This document shows, one piece after another, positions 25,712-34,619 of a stretch of DNA of 38,088 nt. Positions within the stretch are counted from its first letter, which is position 1. The number at the start of each line of letters is the position of its first letter. The position numbers and the translations under genes were made by a program. Source of the DNA: Actinomycetes bacterium (lineage in GTDB: Bacteria > Actinomycetota > Acidimicrobiia > Acidimicrobiales > RAAP-2); contig JAJYYG010000082.1 in the NCBI GenBank assembly GCA_021801235.1, positions 1-38,088 of the forward strand, given 5' to 3'. A model generated the notes under the pieces. It had not been told where the DNA came from. It ran no database searches and worked only from the letters and a program-made list of their open reading frames with translations.

Positions 25712-27753
25712 CGCGGAACCCGGGAAGCGGCCAGCACGCACTCGGCGACGGAGCGCACCACTGCGGTGCCGGGGGTTCCGGCGGTACGTGCACACCGGAC
25801 GACGTCACTCGGCGCGATCGACGGGGCCGTCCCGGCATGGTCGACGTCGGACCAGACCCAGGCGTCCGCCTGGAGCCGAGGAGCCCTTCCGGTGGCAGCG
25901 GTGACCACCGCGACGGCGAAGGGCGTCGACTGCACCTGGTCGTAGGAGGGCAGCCCCGGTTGCTGGGGGATCACCACCATGGTCACCCCCCACCCGTGGA
26001 GCGCCCGGCGGACCGCGCCGATGTCCCCGCGATGGAGCTTCTGGCCCTCGAAGGAGAACGAGGCCCGGGCCAGCACGGCCTGTCCCGCCCGCTCCTGCCC
26101 CGCCCGGGACGGGACGCCACCCGGTCCGCCGCCCCCGACCATGGCATAGTGCATGCCGTCCACCGCCTGCCAGGTCATGGCGCTCTGGATACTGGCCCAC
26201 GGCACCGGGAAGACGAGGAGCACCTGGTGACCGGGGAGCCGGGGTGCCACCTGAGCGAACCAGTGCGGCAGCACCACCGTCTGGGTGGTGAAGGGGAGCC
26301 CCGGGGCTCTGGCCAGTGCGAGTGGCACCACGGCCAAGGTCGCCAGCGTGGTGCCGATCAGCGTTCCGGCCCAGGGCACCCCACGTCGGCGGAGGGACGT
26401 GCGTGCATGGTCGACCGTCACCGCAACCATCACCGCCGCCGCCAGGTCGACCACGACCAGGAGCCGGCTCGGGATGACGTTCTCCACGAGTGGGAGCCCG
26501 GCGAACAACCGCCACGGCGTCCAGCCGTGGAGCTCAGACCCCCGGGCCAAGACCACGGCCACGACTCCGACGGTCCCGAACAGCCACAGCCGACGGTCGC
26601 GGGGGAAGGCGGCCAGTCCGCCGACGGCCACGACCACTACGCCCCACCCGACGGCGGGGCCGAAATAGGTGGGTCCCTGGTAGCCGCCCACGCGGTGAGC
26701 GAATGCCGCCAACGCCGGATCCGGCCGGGAGGAGCGCACGTAGTCGGCGAACGGCATGCCGCCGTAGGAGAGGTGGGCTCCGGGCCAGATGAGCCCGGAG
26801 AGGTGAGCGGGCCCGGCCAGGGCGAACCACGTCGGATAGGAGAGCAGTGCCCCTGCAACAGCCGCGGCAGCGGCCAGTCCGAGCGCGGCATGGCGCACCC
26901 GGGGCCGGATCGCGTCCAGGTGGCTCCGGTGTCGGACCGCTCCGGTCGCTGCGACCAGCGCGCAACCGAAGGCGGCGAAGGCCACCGTGATCACGAGGAC
27001 CTCGGTCCCCACGAAGAACTGGACCGCCAAGAGGAGCCCGAGCACCACGCCGACGCGGCCCGGCCGCCGCCGCTGGCGGATCAGGAGCTCATCGAGGGCG
27101 AGCACCACCAGCGGAGGCACCGCGGCCATGCCGATCATGAGGTGGCTGTCCGTGAGCCCCGTCAGGACGAACGGCGAGAACCCGTAGAGCAGGCCGCCGG
27201 CGAATGCCGCCGGCGCCCACATCACCCACCGGCGGAGCAGGACGAACGCGGCCAGCGACGAGAGGGCCGGCGCCAGGGTGAGGGCGACGTTCAACGAGGC
27301 GACCGGCCCGAACATCCAGGTCACAGGGGCGAGCACGAACCCGATGGCCACCACTCCCGTGTTGGCGAGCAGGTTCACCCCCCCGGGGTGGAACAGGGTG
27401 GTCGCATAGAGCGGGTCGAGCCCGTGGGCCAGGGCGTAGGCCGGCCACTCGAGGAACCAGGTGAACAGCGAGGTGTCTCCACACCCACAGGTGGTGACGG
27501 TGCTCGGATGACTCGACCACACGTTCCACCACACCACGAGCGCGAGCCCGAGGTAGGCGGCGGCGGCGAAGCCGAGGGGTGCCAGGCCGCCGGTCCCGGG
27601 CCGCGGCCCTCGGGTCCGTGCGAGCCGTCGGTCCGGCCCCTGTCTCTCGGGGTCCTCCGGTCCGACGCCGCCGGGGGTCGGTGCCGGATCGACGGCAACG
27701 GTCCGGTGCGCCAGTCCGAGAGCGGTGCCTGGGCGGAACGAGTCCCCGGTCAT
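25708..27753 (-). CDS. CxCGD-family GT-C-like membrane protein, paralogue B
   Basis: 681 residues, the closest relative of paralogue A. The N-terminal 55 residues are Pro/Arg/Gly-rich and cytoplasmic. Helix 1 (58-78) leads to TCGCGDTSLFTWFLEW (88-103; C89, C91, D93). The shared blocks NLLANTG, GPVASLN, GGLLYGFSPFV, VQFFVGTEVL, YPTWFALAGPAHLSG, PWR and IPSRL are all present, as are MTWQA and GGGG in the C-terminal domain. The end carries C654 and C672. Start at ATG 27753; TAGATT (27769-27764) lies 10 nt upstream, so the transcript may have a very short leader. It is divergent from paralogue C with only 49 bp between start codons. Function is inferred as a GT-C-type glycosyltransferase, not shown. 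Confidence 0.78.
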   Translation of the reverse strand: MTGDSFRPGTALGLAHRTVAVDPAPTPGGVGPEDPERQGPDRRLARTRGPRPGTGGLAPLGFAAAAYLGLALVVWWNVWSSHPSTVTTCGCGDTSLFTWFLEWPAYALAHGLDPLYATTLFHPGGVNLLANTGVVAIGFVLAPVTWMFGPVASLNVALTLAPALSSLAAFVLLRRWVMWAPAAFAGGLLYGFSPFVLTGLTDSHLMIGMAAVPPLVVLALDELLIRQRRRPGRVGVVLGLLLAVQFFVGTEVLVITVAFAAFGCALVAATGAVRHRSHLDAIRPRVRHAALGLAAAAAVAGALLSYPTWFALAGPAHLSGLIWPGAHLSYGGMPFADYVRSSRPDPALAAFAHRVGGYQGPTYFGPAVGWGVVVVAVGGLAAFPRDRRLWLFGTVGVVAVVLARGSELHGWTPWRLFAGLPLVENVIPSRLLVVVDLAAAVMVAVTVDHARTSLRRRGVPWAGTLIGTTLATLAVVPLALARAPGLPFTTQTVVLPHWFAQVAPRLPGHQVLLVFPVPWASIQSAMTWQAVDGMHYAMVGGGGPGGVPSRAGQERAGQAVLARASFSFEGQKLHRGDIGAVRRALHGWGVTMVVIPQQPGLPSYDQVQSTPFAVAVVTAATGRAPRLQADAWVWSDVDHAGTAPSIAPSDVVRCARTAGTPGTAVVRSVAECVLAASRVPR

Positions 27754-27763
27754 CAGACCGCCC

Positions 27764-27769
27764 AATCTA
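27764..27769 (-). promoter_or_regulatory. Candidate -10 box TAGATT for paralogues B and A
   Basis: TAGATT on the minus strand fits TANNNT, with the expected start near 27757, four bases before ATG 27753. It lies inside the 49-bp divergent gap; I see no equally good box for the plus-strand gene. Confidence 0.4.
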
Positions 27770-27802
27770 CGTGCGTCGCGCGGCCGTGGGAGACTCCTGG
27801 GC

Positions 27803-29947
27803 GTGGTTGATGCCGTTGTGCGCGAAAGGGCTTCGGTCGCGACAACCCCGGTGGAGGACCTTTCGGGAGGCACGGGCGGGTCCCCGACCGTGCCGTTCCG
27901 ACGGACGGGGCCGGGCGGGCGGCGGGACGCGTCGGCGCCACCCATCTTCCGCACCCTCCGGCTGCACCTGAGCGTCTTCGGGGGCTTTGTCCTCCTCGGG
28001 CTGCTGCTCTGGTGGCACGTGTGGATCACCGGGAGCCCGACCACCACGATCACCTGTCAGTGCGGGGATCCCAGCCAGGAGCTCTGGTTCCTGACCTGGA
28101 CCCCCTGGGCACTCATCCACGGTCACTCGCCGTTCCTCAGCAACGCCATCTACGCCGGGCAGGGCGGCGCCAACATGATGACCAACACGTCGTGGATGCT
28201 TCCCGCGGTGCTGCTCGCCCCCGTGACCTGGCTCTTCGGTCCGATCGCCTCGTTCAACGTCCTCGCCGTCCTCGCCCCGGCGCTCTCGGGCTGGTGCTGC
28301 TTCGCAGCCGCGCGGGTGGTGACCTCGTTCCTTCCGGCCCAGGTGCTCGGCGGCCTCGTCTACGGCTTCTCACCGTTCATCGTCCAGAACGACCCCTTCG
28401 GCCACATCAACTTCACCCTGGCGTTCTTTCCCCCACTGGCGTTCCTCCTCCTCTACGACCTCCTGGTGACCCACCGGCACGGTCCGGTGCGTGTCGGCGT
28501 GTGGATGGCCGTCCTGGTGGTGGCCGAGTTCTTCACCAGTACCGAGATGCTGGCGCTCAGCGCCCTCGTGCTTGCCGTGACCCTCCCGGCCGTGGTCGCC
28601 ATGGCCCCCCGCCAGGCTTGGGCCCATCGGCTCCGGGTCCTCACCGGGTTCGGCGTGGCTGCGGGGATCGCGGTTCCCGTTCTGGCCTACCCGGTGTGGT
28701 TCACGCTGGCCGGCCCGCGGCACATCGTCGGGGTCCCCTGGGCCGACGCGCCCCAGTGGGGGACGACGCCTGCGGCCATCGTCGACGCTGGGGTCAGGGT
28801 GGGCCAGAGCTCCTACTTCGACATGACCGGTGGGTACTACGGCGCGATCGGACCCAACGCGGGACCGCTCCACCTTCCCAGCCTGCTTTACGTGGGCGTG
28901 CCCCTCCTCCTCCTCATGGTCGTCTCCGCGGTGACCTGGTACCGCTGGCGCGTGGCCTGGTCCCTGGCGATCGGTGCCGCGGTCGCCTGGCTCTTCTCGT
29001 TCGGGACGACGTTCGGGGACGTGGGCGCCGGCCCTGCCGTCAGCCGGCCCTGGTGGCTGCCGTGGCGCCTCTTCGCCCACCTGCCGCTGGTGGAGGACAT
29101 CCTCCCCATCCGCTTCGGCATCATCGTGACGTTCGGTCTGGCGATGCTGTTCGCCATCTCGCTCGACCGTTGGGTACCGATCCTCGGGGATGCGCTGGAC
29201 CGTGTTCGGGTGCGCCGCGCCCGCACGCGGTCCGGCCCGAGGCCCTCCGGCGACCGCGGTGGCGGGGCACGCCGTCGCCGGCAGAAGGTGCTGGCCGGGG
29301 TGATGGTCACCGCCGTCGGCCTCGGCGCGCTCGCACCGGTCGCCGCGGCCACCCCGGTCCCCTTCACCGTGCACTCCTCGTCCCCGCCGGCCTGGTTCAC
29401 GCTCGACGCCCCGTCGCTCCCTGCAGGGACGGTCGTGCTCGTCGTCCCCTTCACCGGTCAGCGAGCCATGGGTTGGCAGGCCCAGACCGGCTTGCACTTT
29501 GCCCTCGCCGGCGGCTTCGCCGTCGTCCCCTCCCCGGACGGCCGCTCGGCGTTCGTCGACCCGCCCGCCGGTGTGCTGGCCGTACTCGGTCGCCTCTCCC
29601 CCGATCCGCTCTCGCTCGTCCCCACCACGGAGCCATCGTCGCCGCGAGACGTGGCCGAGGTGCGGAGTGCCCTGGTGCGGTGGCACGTCGGCGTGACGGT
29701 GGTCACCCGGTCGGGCAGGCATCCCACCGACTCCGTTGGGTTCTTCACCGCGGTCTACGGGCGGGCTCCCCGCTTCCTTCATGGCGTCTGGGTGTGGAGC
29801 GGACCCCCTGGGCCGGAAGCGGCCCCGCTGTCGGCCTCCATCCTCTCCGCCTGCACGGGCGGTTCCCACCCGCCTCCGGCACCGCTGGCGGTCCCCCGGT
29901 GCGTCCTCGCGGCAGGCCACGCTCAAGCGACGCCGACGCATGGGTAG
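27803..29947 (+). CDS. CxCGD-family GT-C-like membrane protein, paralogue C
   Basis: 714 residues from GTG 27803 (GGGAG at 27788-27792, 10 nt upstream). A basic, Gly-rich tail of about 55 residues precedes helix 1 (57-74). Then come TCQCGDPSQELWFLTW (84-99; C85, C87, D89), MTNTS, GPIASFN, GGLVYGFSPFI, AEFFTSTEML, YPVWFTLAGPRHIVG, PWRLF and LPIRFG, the same blocks in the same order as in A and B. The C-terminal extracytoplasmic part has AMGWQA and GG, then VWVW and a terminal cysteine pair (C684, C700). It differs in a longer Arg-rich cytoplasmic loop (near 470-495). It is followed 25 bp later by the acyltransferase. The function is unknown; GT-C-like. Confidence 0.78.
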   Translation: MVDAVVRERASVATTPVEDLSGGTGGSPTVPFRRTGPGGRRDASAPPIFRTLRLHLSVFGGFVLLGLLLWWHVWITGSPTTTITCQCGDPSQELWFLTWTPWALIHGHSPFLSNAIYAGQGGANMMTNTSWMLPAVLLAPVTWLFGPIASFNVLAVLAPALSGWCCFAAARVVTSFLPAQVLGGLVYGFSPFIVQNDPFGHINFTLAFFPPLAFLLLYDLLVTHRHGPVRVGVWMAVLVVAEFFTSTEMLALSALVLAVTLPAVVAMAPRQAWAHRLRVLTGFGVAAGIAVPVLAYPVWFTLAGPRHIVGVPWADAPQWGTTPAAIVDAGVRVGQSSYFDMTGGYYGAIGPNAGPLHLPSLLYVGVPLLLLMVVSAVTWYRWRVAWSLAIGAAVAWLFSFGTTFGDVGAGPAVSRPWWLPWRLFAHLPLVEDILPIRFGIIVTFGLAMLFAISLDRWVPILGDALDRVRVRRARTRSGPRPSGDRGGGARRRRQKVLAGVMVTAVGLGALAPVAAATPVPFTVHSSSPPAWFTLDAPSLPAGTVVLVVPFTGQRAMGWQAQTGLHFALAGGFAVVPSPDGRSAFVDPPAGVLAVLGRLSPDPLSLVPTTEPSSPRDVAEVRSALVRWHVGVTVVTRSGRHPTDSVGFFTAVYGRAPRFLHGVWVWSGPPGPEAAPLSASILSACTGGSHPPPAPLAVPRCVLAAGHAQATPTHG

Positions 29948-29955
29948 CGGGAGCA

Positions 29956-29964
29956 GGGAGGAGG
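29956..29964 (+). promoter_or_regulatory. Ribosome binding site deciding acyltransferase start
   Basis: GGGAGGAGG, 8 nt before GTG 29973. It favours this start over ATG 29940, which overlaps the end of the upstream gene and has no such site. Confidence 0.75.
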
Positions 29965-29972
29965 AACGCCCG

Positions 29973-31247
29973 GTGCGGGCCGCCACGGTGGTGACCGGCG
30001 CTGGGACGCCCGACCGGTCGAACGTCATCGCTGCCGAGCCGGCCGAGCCGGTCGTAGCGACCGCGGCAGCCCAGCCGGTCCCAGCTCCGGGCGACGCGGC
30101 TCCGGCCGACCCGCCTGCGTCCGACGCGCCTGCGTCCGACGGACCCCGTTCCGACCCCCCCCGCTTCCGGCTGGGGAACCGGCCCCCGCTGACCGGGATC
30201 CGCGCTCCGCTGATCCTCGCGGTACTCGTGTACCACTCGAACTTCAGGACGTTGCCCGGCGCCTGGGTGACGCTCCAGGTCTTCTTTGTGCTCAGTGGCT
30301 TCCTAATCACGGCGATGCTTGCCAGCGAAGGACGGCGCAATGGGCGCATCAGCCTGGCGAGGTTCTACTCCCGACGGGCGGCGCGCCTGCTCCCACCGCT
30401 GGCCCTGGTCATCGTCCTCATGGCCGTCTACGCTGCCTTCGTTTCCGTGGCGGACGCTTCGCAGCGGCTCTGGGGGGACAGTGCTGCGGCGATCTTCTAC
30501 TACGCGGACTACCGGCAGGCGCTGGGGGACGCGCCGTTCTTCGGTTATCTGGCCCAGACCTGGTCGCTCTCGGTGGAGGAGCAGTTCTATGTCATCTGGT
30601 CGGTCCTCATGGTCCTCGCCATCGCCACGAACCGACGCCGCCTGGCGTACTGGTTCGCGGTGGCGGGGATCGTGGCCAGCACCGCCGACCGCCTCTGGAT
30701 CGTCTTCAGCGCCCCCCGGTTCGACCATGCGGTCTTCACGAGGGTCTACTACGCGTTCGACACCCGGGCGGACGCGATCTTCCTCGGATGCCTCCTCGGC
30801 CTGCTCGCCAACGACGGGTACTTCAGCGCCTGGCGCCCGTGGGCGAGTCGGCTGCTCTCGGCCGGAGCAGTCTGCTCCGCGGCGTTCCTGGTCTGGATCC
30901 TCTTCTCCGCGCCGCTCTTCCACGAGAACCTGGTCGTCTGGTGGCTACCGGCCACCACGCTGGCCAGCGCGGTGATCATCCTCTCGCTCATCATCTCGCC
31001 CCTGAGCATCGGGGCGAGGTTCATCGGGCTCGCGCCGTTCGTCTTCGTCGGGGATCTCTCCTACATGCTCTACATCGTGCACTTTCCCGTGTACCTCGCT
31101 CTGCAGCCCGGCGCCGACGGGACCCACCTTCCCTACCTGCCTACCGAGATCCTGCGCCTCGGCGTCATCTTTGCCATCGCGGTCGCCAGCTGGTACTTGA
31201 TGGAACAACCCCTCATGCGCTGGAGGCGGCGTTCTGCCGCCCGCTGA
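29973..31247 (+). CDS. Stand-alone acyltransferase 3 (no SGNH domain)
   Basis: 424 residues. An Ala/Pro/Asp-rich cytoplasmic tail (20-66) with PASDAPASDG precedes the acyltransferase-3 membrane domain. The catalytic-type His is H88 in VLVYHSN. FFVLSGFLIT lies at 104-113 and the Arg motif FYSRRAARLLPP at 131-142. TWSLSVEEQFYVIW and SYMLYIVHFPVYL follow. The protein ends at the last helix with RWRRRSAAR, so it lacks the SGNH domain present in the two larger homologues here. Family members O-acylate sugars or lipids using a cytoplasmic acyl donor. It lies between paralogues C and D in one plus-strand run, so it probably acts on the same product. Confidence 0.88.
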   Translation: MRAATVVTGAGTPDRSNVIAAEPAEPVVATAAAQPVPAPGDAAPADPPASDAPASDGPRSDPPRFRLGNRPPLTGIRAPLILAVLVYHSNFRTLPGAWVTLQVFFVLSGFLITAMLASEGRRNGRISLARFYSRRAARLLPPLALVIVLMAVYAAFVSVADASQRLWGDSAAAIFYYADYRQALGDAPFFGYLAQTWSLSVEEQFYVIWSVLMVLAIATNRRRLAYWFAVAGIVASTADRLWIVFSAPRFDHAVFTRVYYAFDTRADAIFLGCLLGLLANDGYFSAWRPWASRLLSAGAVCSAAFLVWILFSAPLFHENLVVWWLPATTLASAVIILSLIISPLSIGARFIGLAPFVFVGDLSYMLYIVHFPVYLALQPGADGTHLPYLPTEILRLGVIFAIAVASWYLMEQPLMRWRRRSAAR

Positions 31248-31407
31248 GCAGCAAAAGGACCACGAGCCGAGGGACCAGTCCGGCCGGCCGGCGGAGCGGG
31301 AAGCATCGGGTCGAGGCCGGAACGTCCCCACCGGGCGCTTTAGCCGAGCCGCGCCGGCCGCGGGTCCGCCACCGCGCCCCCGGGGGGCAACCGGACCGTG
31401 GCTGGGG
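31248..31407 (+). other. Open upstream region of paralogue D lacking a usual start codon
   Basis: 160 bp between the acyltransferase stop and GTG 31408. The paralogue D frame is open from 31201 through this stretch and would encode a Pro/Arg/Gly-rich segment like the cytoplasmic tails of A, B and C, yet it contains no ATG, GTG or TTG in frame before 31408. AAAAGGA at 31253-31258 is the only ribosome-site-like string and has no start after it. Confidence 0.5.
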
Positions 31408-33228
31408 GTGGTGCTCCCGGTCGCCGTCTTCGCCCTGCTGGGCCTCGCCGCCTACTATCCGATCTGGCCGGGTGATCCTTCGCGGATCCCCCAGTGCACC
31501 TGCGCCGACGCCGGGCTCAACACCTGGTTCTTGGCGGTGACCGCACACGCGATCATCCACGGTCTCGACCCCTTCTACACACGGACCCTCAACTATCCCG
31601 AGGGGGTCAACCTGACCTACAACACGCAGATGCCCCTGCTCGGGCTGGTCGCCACTCCCCTCACACTCACCGCTGGCCCGATCGCCAGCCTGAATTTCCT
31701 CATGTGGTCGGCATTCCCCCTTTCGGCATCCTCGCTCTTCCTCGTCTTGCGTCGATGGACCGCATGGGTGCCGGCGGCGTTCGCCGGCGGCCTTCTGTAC
31801 GGGTTCTCGCCCTACATGGTCGGCCAGTCCACCGCCCATCTGCACCTGATCTTCGTTCCGCTCCCCCCTCTCATCCTGTTGGCAACTTTCGAGTTGTTTG
31901 TCCGACGCGTCGGGAACCCGAGGCGATGGGGACTGGTCCTCGCCCTGCTGGTGGTCGCCCAGTTCTTCATCTCCTCAGAGGTGCTGGTTACCACCGGGCT
32001 GATGTTGGCGATCGGCCTCGCCCTCCTCGCCGTGGCACGGCCACACGAGGTCGTTGCATCGCTCCGGTTCGCCGCGCCCGGCATCGCCGGATGCCTGGTC
32101 GTCGTGGGCATCTTCCTCGCCTACCCGACCTGGATGTTCCTGGCCGGACCTGTTCATGCCACGGGGGCAGCCGGAGCAGGCAGCACGTTTCTGCTGCGGT
32201 CCGACCTCCTCGGTCCCCTTATCCCCACCTCGCTCGAGCGTCTGGCACCCTCCGGACTCACCGGGTTGGGCGACCGGCTGACGCTCCTCCACGACTACTC
32301 GGAGGACGGGACCTATCTCGGGATCCCCCTGCTGATCGCCTTCGTCGCGTTGGTGGTCCGCAACCGGGACGATCGGTGGGTCCGGTTCACCGGGGCCATG
32401 GCCGGTGTGGCGTTCCTCCTCTCCCTCGGCGGGACCCTTTCCTTCGCCGGCCGTGCGACCGGCCTACCGCTGCCGGCCGCGGTGCTGGCGGCAGTCCCCC
32501 TCGTCAACCGCATGGTGCCGGCCCGCCTCGCCTTGTGGACGATGCTCTTCGTGGCCATCGTGGTGGCTCTTGGCCTTGATGCCTGGCACGCGGCGTACCT
32601 GTCGTCGGCGAGCCGGCGGGGAGCGGGGGCCGCCTCCGGCGAGCCGGCTTCTCGGGTCCGAACCCGCACCGTACTGGTGACGGTGCTGGTCCTCCTCATC
32701 GTGGCCTCCTGGGTGCCGCGCTGGCCCAATCGTACGGTGGCAGTCGATCTGCCCGGCTACTTCGCCACCGGTGCGGTCGACGGGATACCGCGGGGCACGG
32801 TCGTGCTGACCTATCCCTTTGCTGCGCCGCTCCACGCCGAGCCGATGGTGTGGCAGGCCGTGACCGGGATGCGGTTCACGCTCCTCGGCGGTTATGCGCT
32901 CATCCCTGACGCTCGGGGCGTGCCGACCTTGTACCCGTCGCTGCTGTCGCCCCGGGACGTCGAGCAGTTCCTGATCAACGAGGAGGGCGGCGTCCCGTTC
33001 TCCGTCGGAGCACCGGTCCCCGACAACGCGACCCTCACCCTCGATCTCCGGCGGTTCCTCGGCCACTACCGGGTGGGCGTGGTCCTGGTCGACCAGCGGT
33101 CGCCGCACGCCGGTGCCGTCTCCCGCCTGATCGGAGCCGCGCTCGGCCGGGGACCCGTGACGTCGGGTGGAGTTGACATATGGTTCGACGTGCAGCGGTC
33201 ACCGGGTGTGCGGACGGCAACCTCATGA
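31408..33228 (+). CDS. CxCxD-family GT-C-like membrane protein, paralogue D (divergent)
   Basis: 606 residues from GTG 31408, the first usual start in the frame. It begins directly in helix 1 (1-20) with no cytoplasmic tail, so the true start may be upstream. The first loop is PQCTCADAGLNTWFLA (28-43; C30, C32, D34), with Ala in place of Gly before the Asp. The family blocks NLTYNT, GPIASLN, GGLLYGFSPYM, AQFFISSEVL, YPTWMFLAGP and VPARL are present. The C-terminal domain has PMVWQA and GGY. It lacks the terminal cysteine pair of A, B and C, ending soon after DIWFDV. Its TGA overlaps the next gene's ATG as ATGA. Confidence 0.75.
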   Translation: MVLPVAVFALLGLAAYYPIWPGDPSRIPQCTCADAGLNTWFLAVTAHAIIHGLDPFYTRTLNYPEGVNLTYNTQMPLLGLVATPLTLTAGPIASLNFLMWSAFPLSASSLFLVLRRWTAWVPAAFAGGLLYGFSPYMVGQSTAHLHLIFVPLPPLILLATFELFVRRVGNPRRWGLVLALLVVAQFFISSEVLVTTGLMLAIGLALLAVARPHEVVASLRFAAPGIAGCLVVVGIFLAYPTWMFLAGPVHATGAAGAGSTFLLRSDLLGPLIPTSLERLAPSGLTGLGDRLTLLHDYSEDGTYLGIPLLIAFVALVVRNRDDRWVRFTGAMAGVAFLLSLGGTLSFAGRATGLPLPAAVLAAVPLVNRMVPARLALWTMLFVAIVVALGLDAWHAAYLSSASRRGAGAASGEPASRVRTRTVLVTVLVLLIVASWVPRWPNRTVAVDLPGYFATGAVDGIPRGTVVLTYPFAAPLHAEPMVWQAVTGMRFTLLGGYALIPDARGVPTLYPSLLSPRDVEQFLINEEGGVPFSVGAPVPDNATLTLDLRRFLGHYRVGVVLVDQRSPHAGAVSRLIGAALGRGPVTSGGVDIWFDVQRSPGVRTATS

Positions 33229-34619
33229 CGCGGGTCGTCACAGGGGCAGGCGCTCTCGCCGCGCTGCGACCCGGCGGGGAGGCTCCCGGTCACCGGGAGG
33301 AGTCCCCCGGCCGCCGGTTCGGACGGAGCGACATCCCCGACGACGACGGTACCCTGCTCCGCAAAGGCGTCCCCGGCCGGTGGTGGGCGGGCGTGCACAC
33401 GGGGATCTGGGTGGCGATTTCCCGCGTGGTGGCCGGCGTGTTGATCGCCCATGCCCTCCTCGTGCTGTTCCCGGGGGCGGTGATCCACTCCCGGTTGAGC
33501 CTCCTCTCGGACGGGACCTGGCTGGGGGCCTTCGATCGCTGGGATGCGCGCTACTACACGACGATCGCTCTGCACGGCTATCCCGCTCACGGCCCCGATG
33601 TCCGAGCTTTCTTCCCCGGATACCCGATCGTGGTGCGGCTTGCCTCCGTCGTCACCGGGGGGTTCCTCGGCGTCGCCAGGACAGCCTCGCTGGTGTCGAT
33701 GGTCGCGTTCGTCCTTTCCGCCGGGTTGCTCTGGAGATTGGTGGGCCGGCATCTCGGTCCCCGAGTCGCCCTGGTGTCCACCACGCTCTTCTGCTGGTTC
33801 CCCACGTCGGTGTTCTTCCTCGCCCCCTACTCGGAGGCGCTGTTCGCCCTCGAGATCCTGATGGTGGCGACCCTGGTCGGGAAGGAACGTTGGTGGTGGG
33901 CCGCTGTGGTCGCCGGCTACGCCACCGCCACGTCCCCCGAAGCGGTCGTCCTCGTCGCCGCGCTGGCCGCCACGGCACTCGCTGCCCGTCGGGGTCTCGC
34001 TCGCAGCATCGGCTACGCCGCGATCGGTTCCGCCGGGGGGGCCGCCTATGTCAGCTATCTCGGAGTCCGGTTCGATCAGCCCTTCGCCTTCATCGACGTG
34101 CAGTCCGACTTCCACCGGGTGACGTCGGCACCGTTCGCCGGTGTGATCGAGAACGTGGGTGCCATCCACCACGCGCTCGCCGGCCGGAGCCCGGCGCTCC
34201 TCGGGATTCCGAACCTGTCGGCTGCGGCCCTGTGGCACAACATCGCGTGGATGTGGAGTGTGGACGACGTCGCGATCGTGCTTGCCGTCTGCGCCCTGGT
34301 CGCCCTGGTGGCGGCGGCCGTCCGTGATCGGCGATATGCCTGTCCCGACAGGGATGCCGTCCCTCGGTCGCCTGTGCTCTGGATCTACGTCCTTGCCGGC
34401 ATCACCTTGCTTGTCGCTTCGACGGTGGTGCACGGACCCGGTGGGCCCGTCTCGACCGAGTCGTCTGCCCGCCTGGTGTCGGTGGCATTTCCCCTCTACC
34501 CCGGTCTCGCACTGCTCATGCGCCGGTGGCAGGCACCGGTCGCCATCGGGCTCGGCCTCTGCGTGGGTGCCGCTCTGATCACCCAGACCCTGTTCACCCT
34601 CGGCTACTGGGTCACCTGA
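33225..34619 (+). CDS. PIG-V-like GT-C mannosyltransferase
   Basis: 464 residues from ATG 33225, which overlaps the stop of paralogue D as ATGA; ATG 33180 would add 15 residues inside that gene. After a polar tail of about 55 residues and helix 1, DRWDARYYTTIALHGYP (104-120) and FFPGYPIVVR (129-138) form the conserved first extracytoplasmic loop. FFLAPYSEALFALEI is the second family block. About ten helices follow, in line with PIG-V-type enzymes that use polyprenyl-phosphate mannose or a similar donor. It is a clear relative of the minus-strand gene at 20547-21857. The sugar and acceptor cannot be read from sequence. Confidence 0.82.
   Translation: MTRVVTGAGALAALRPGGEAPGHREESPGRRFGRSDIPDDDGTLLRKGVPGRWWAGVHTGIWVAISRVVAGVLIAHALLVLFPGAVIHSRLSLLSDGTWLGAFDRWDARYYTTIALHGYPAHGPDVRAFFPGYPIVVRLASVVTGGFLGVARTASLVSMVAFVLSAGLLWRLVGRHLGPRVALVSTTLFCWFPTSVFFLAPYSEALFALEILMVATLVGKERWWWAAVVAGYATATSPEAVVLVAALAATALAARRGLARSIGYAAIGSAGGAAYVSYLGVRFDQPFAFIDVQSDFHRVTSAPFAGVIENVGAIHHALAGRSPALLGIPNLSAAALWHNIAWMWSVDDVAIVLAVCALVALVAAAVRDRRYACPDRDAVPRSPVLWIYVLAGITLLVASTVVHGPGGPVSTESSARLVSVAFPLYPGLALLMRRWQAPVAIGLGLCVGAALITQTLFTLGYWVT

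Noticed and set aside
25426-27810. A 794-codon plus-strand frame opposite paralogues A and B
   Set aside because: Composition typical of antisense to hydrophobic GC-rich genes, with no recognisable domain.
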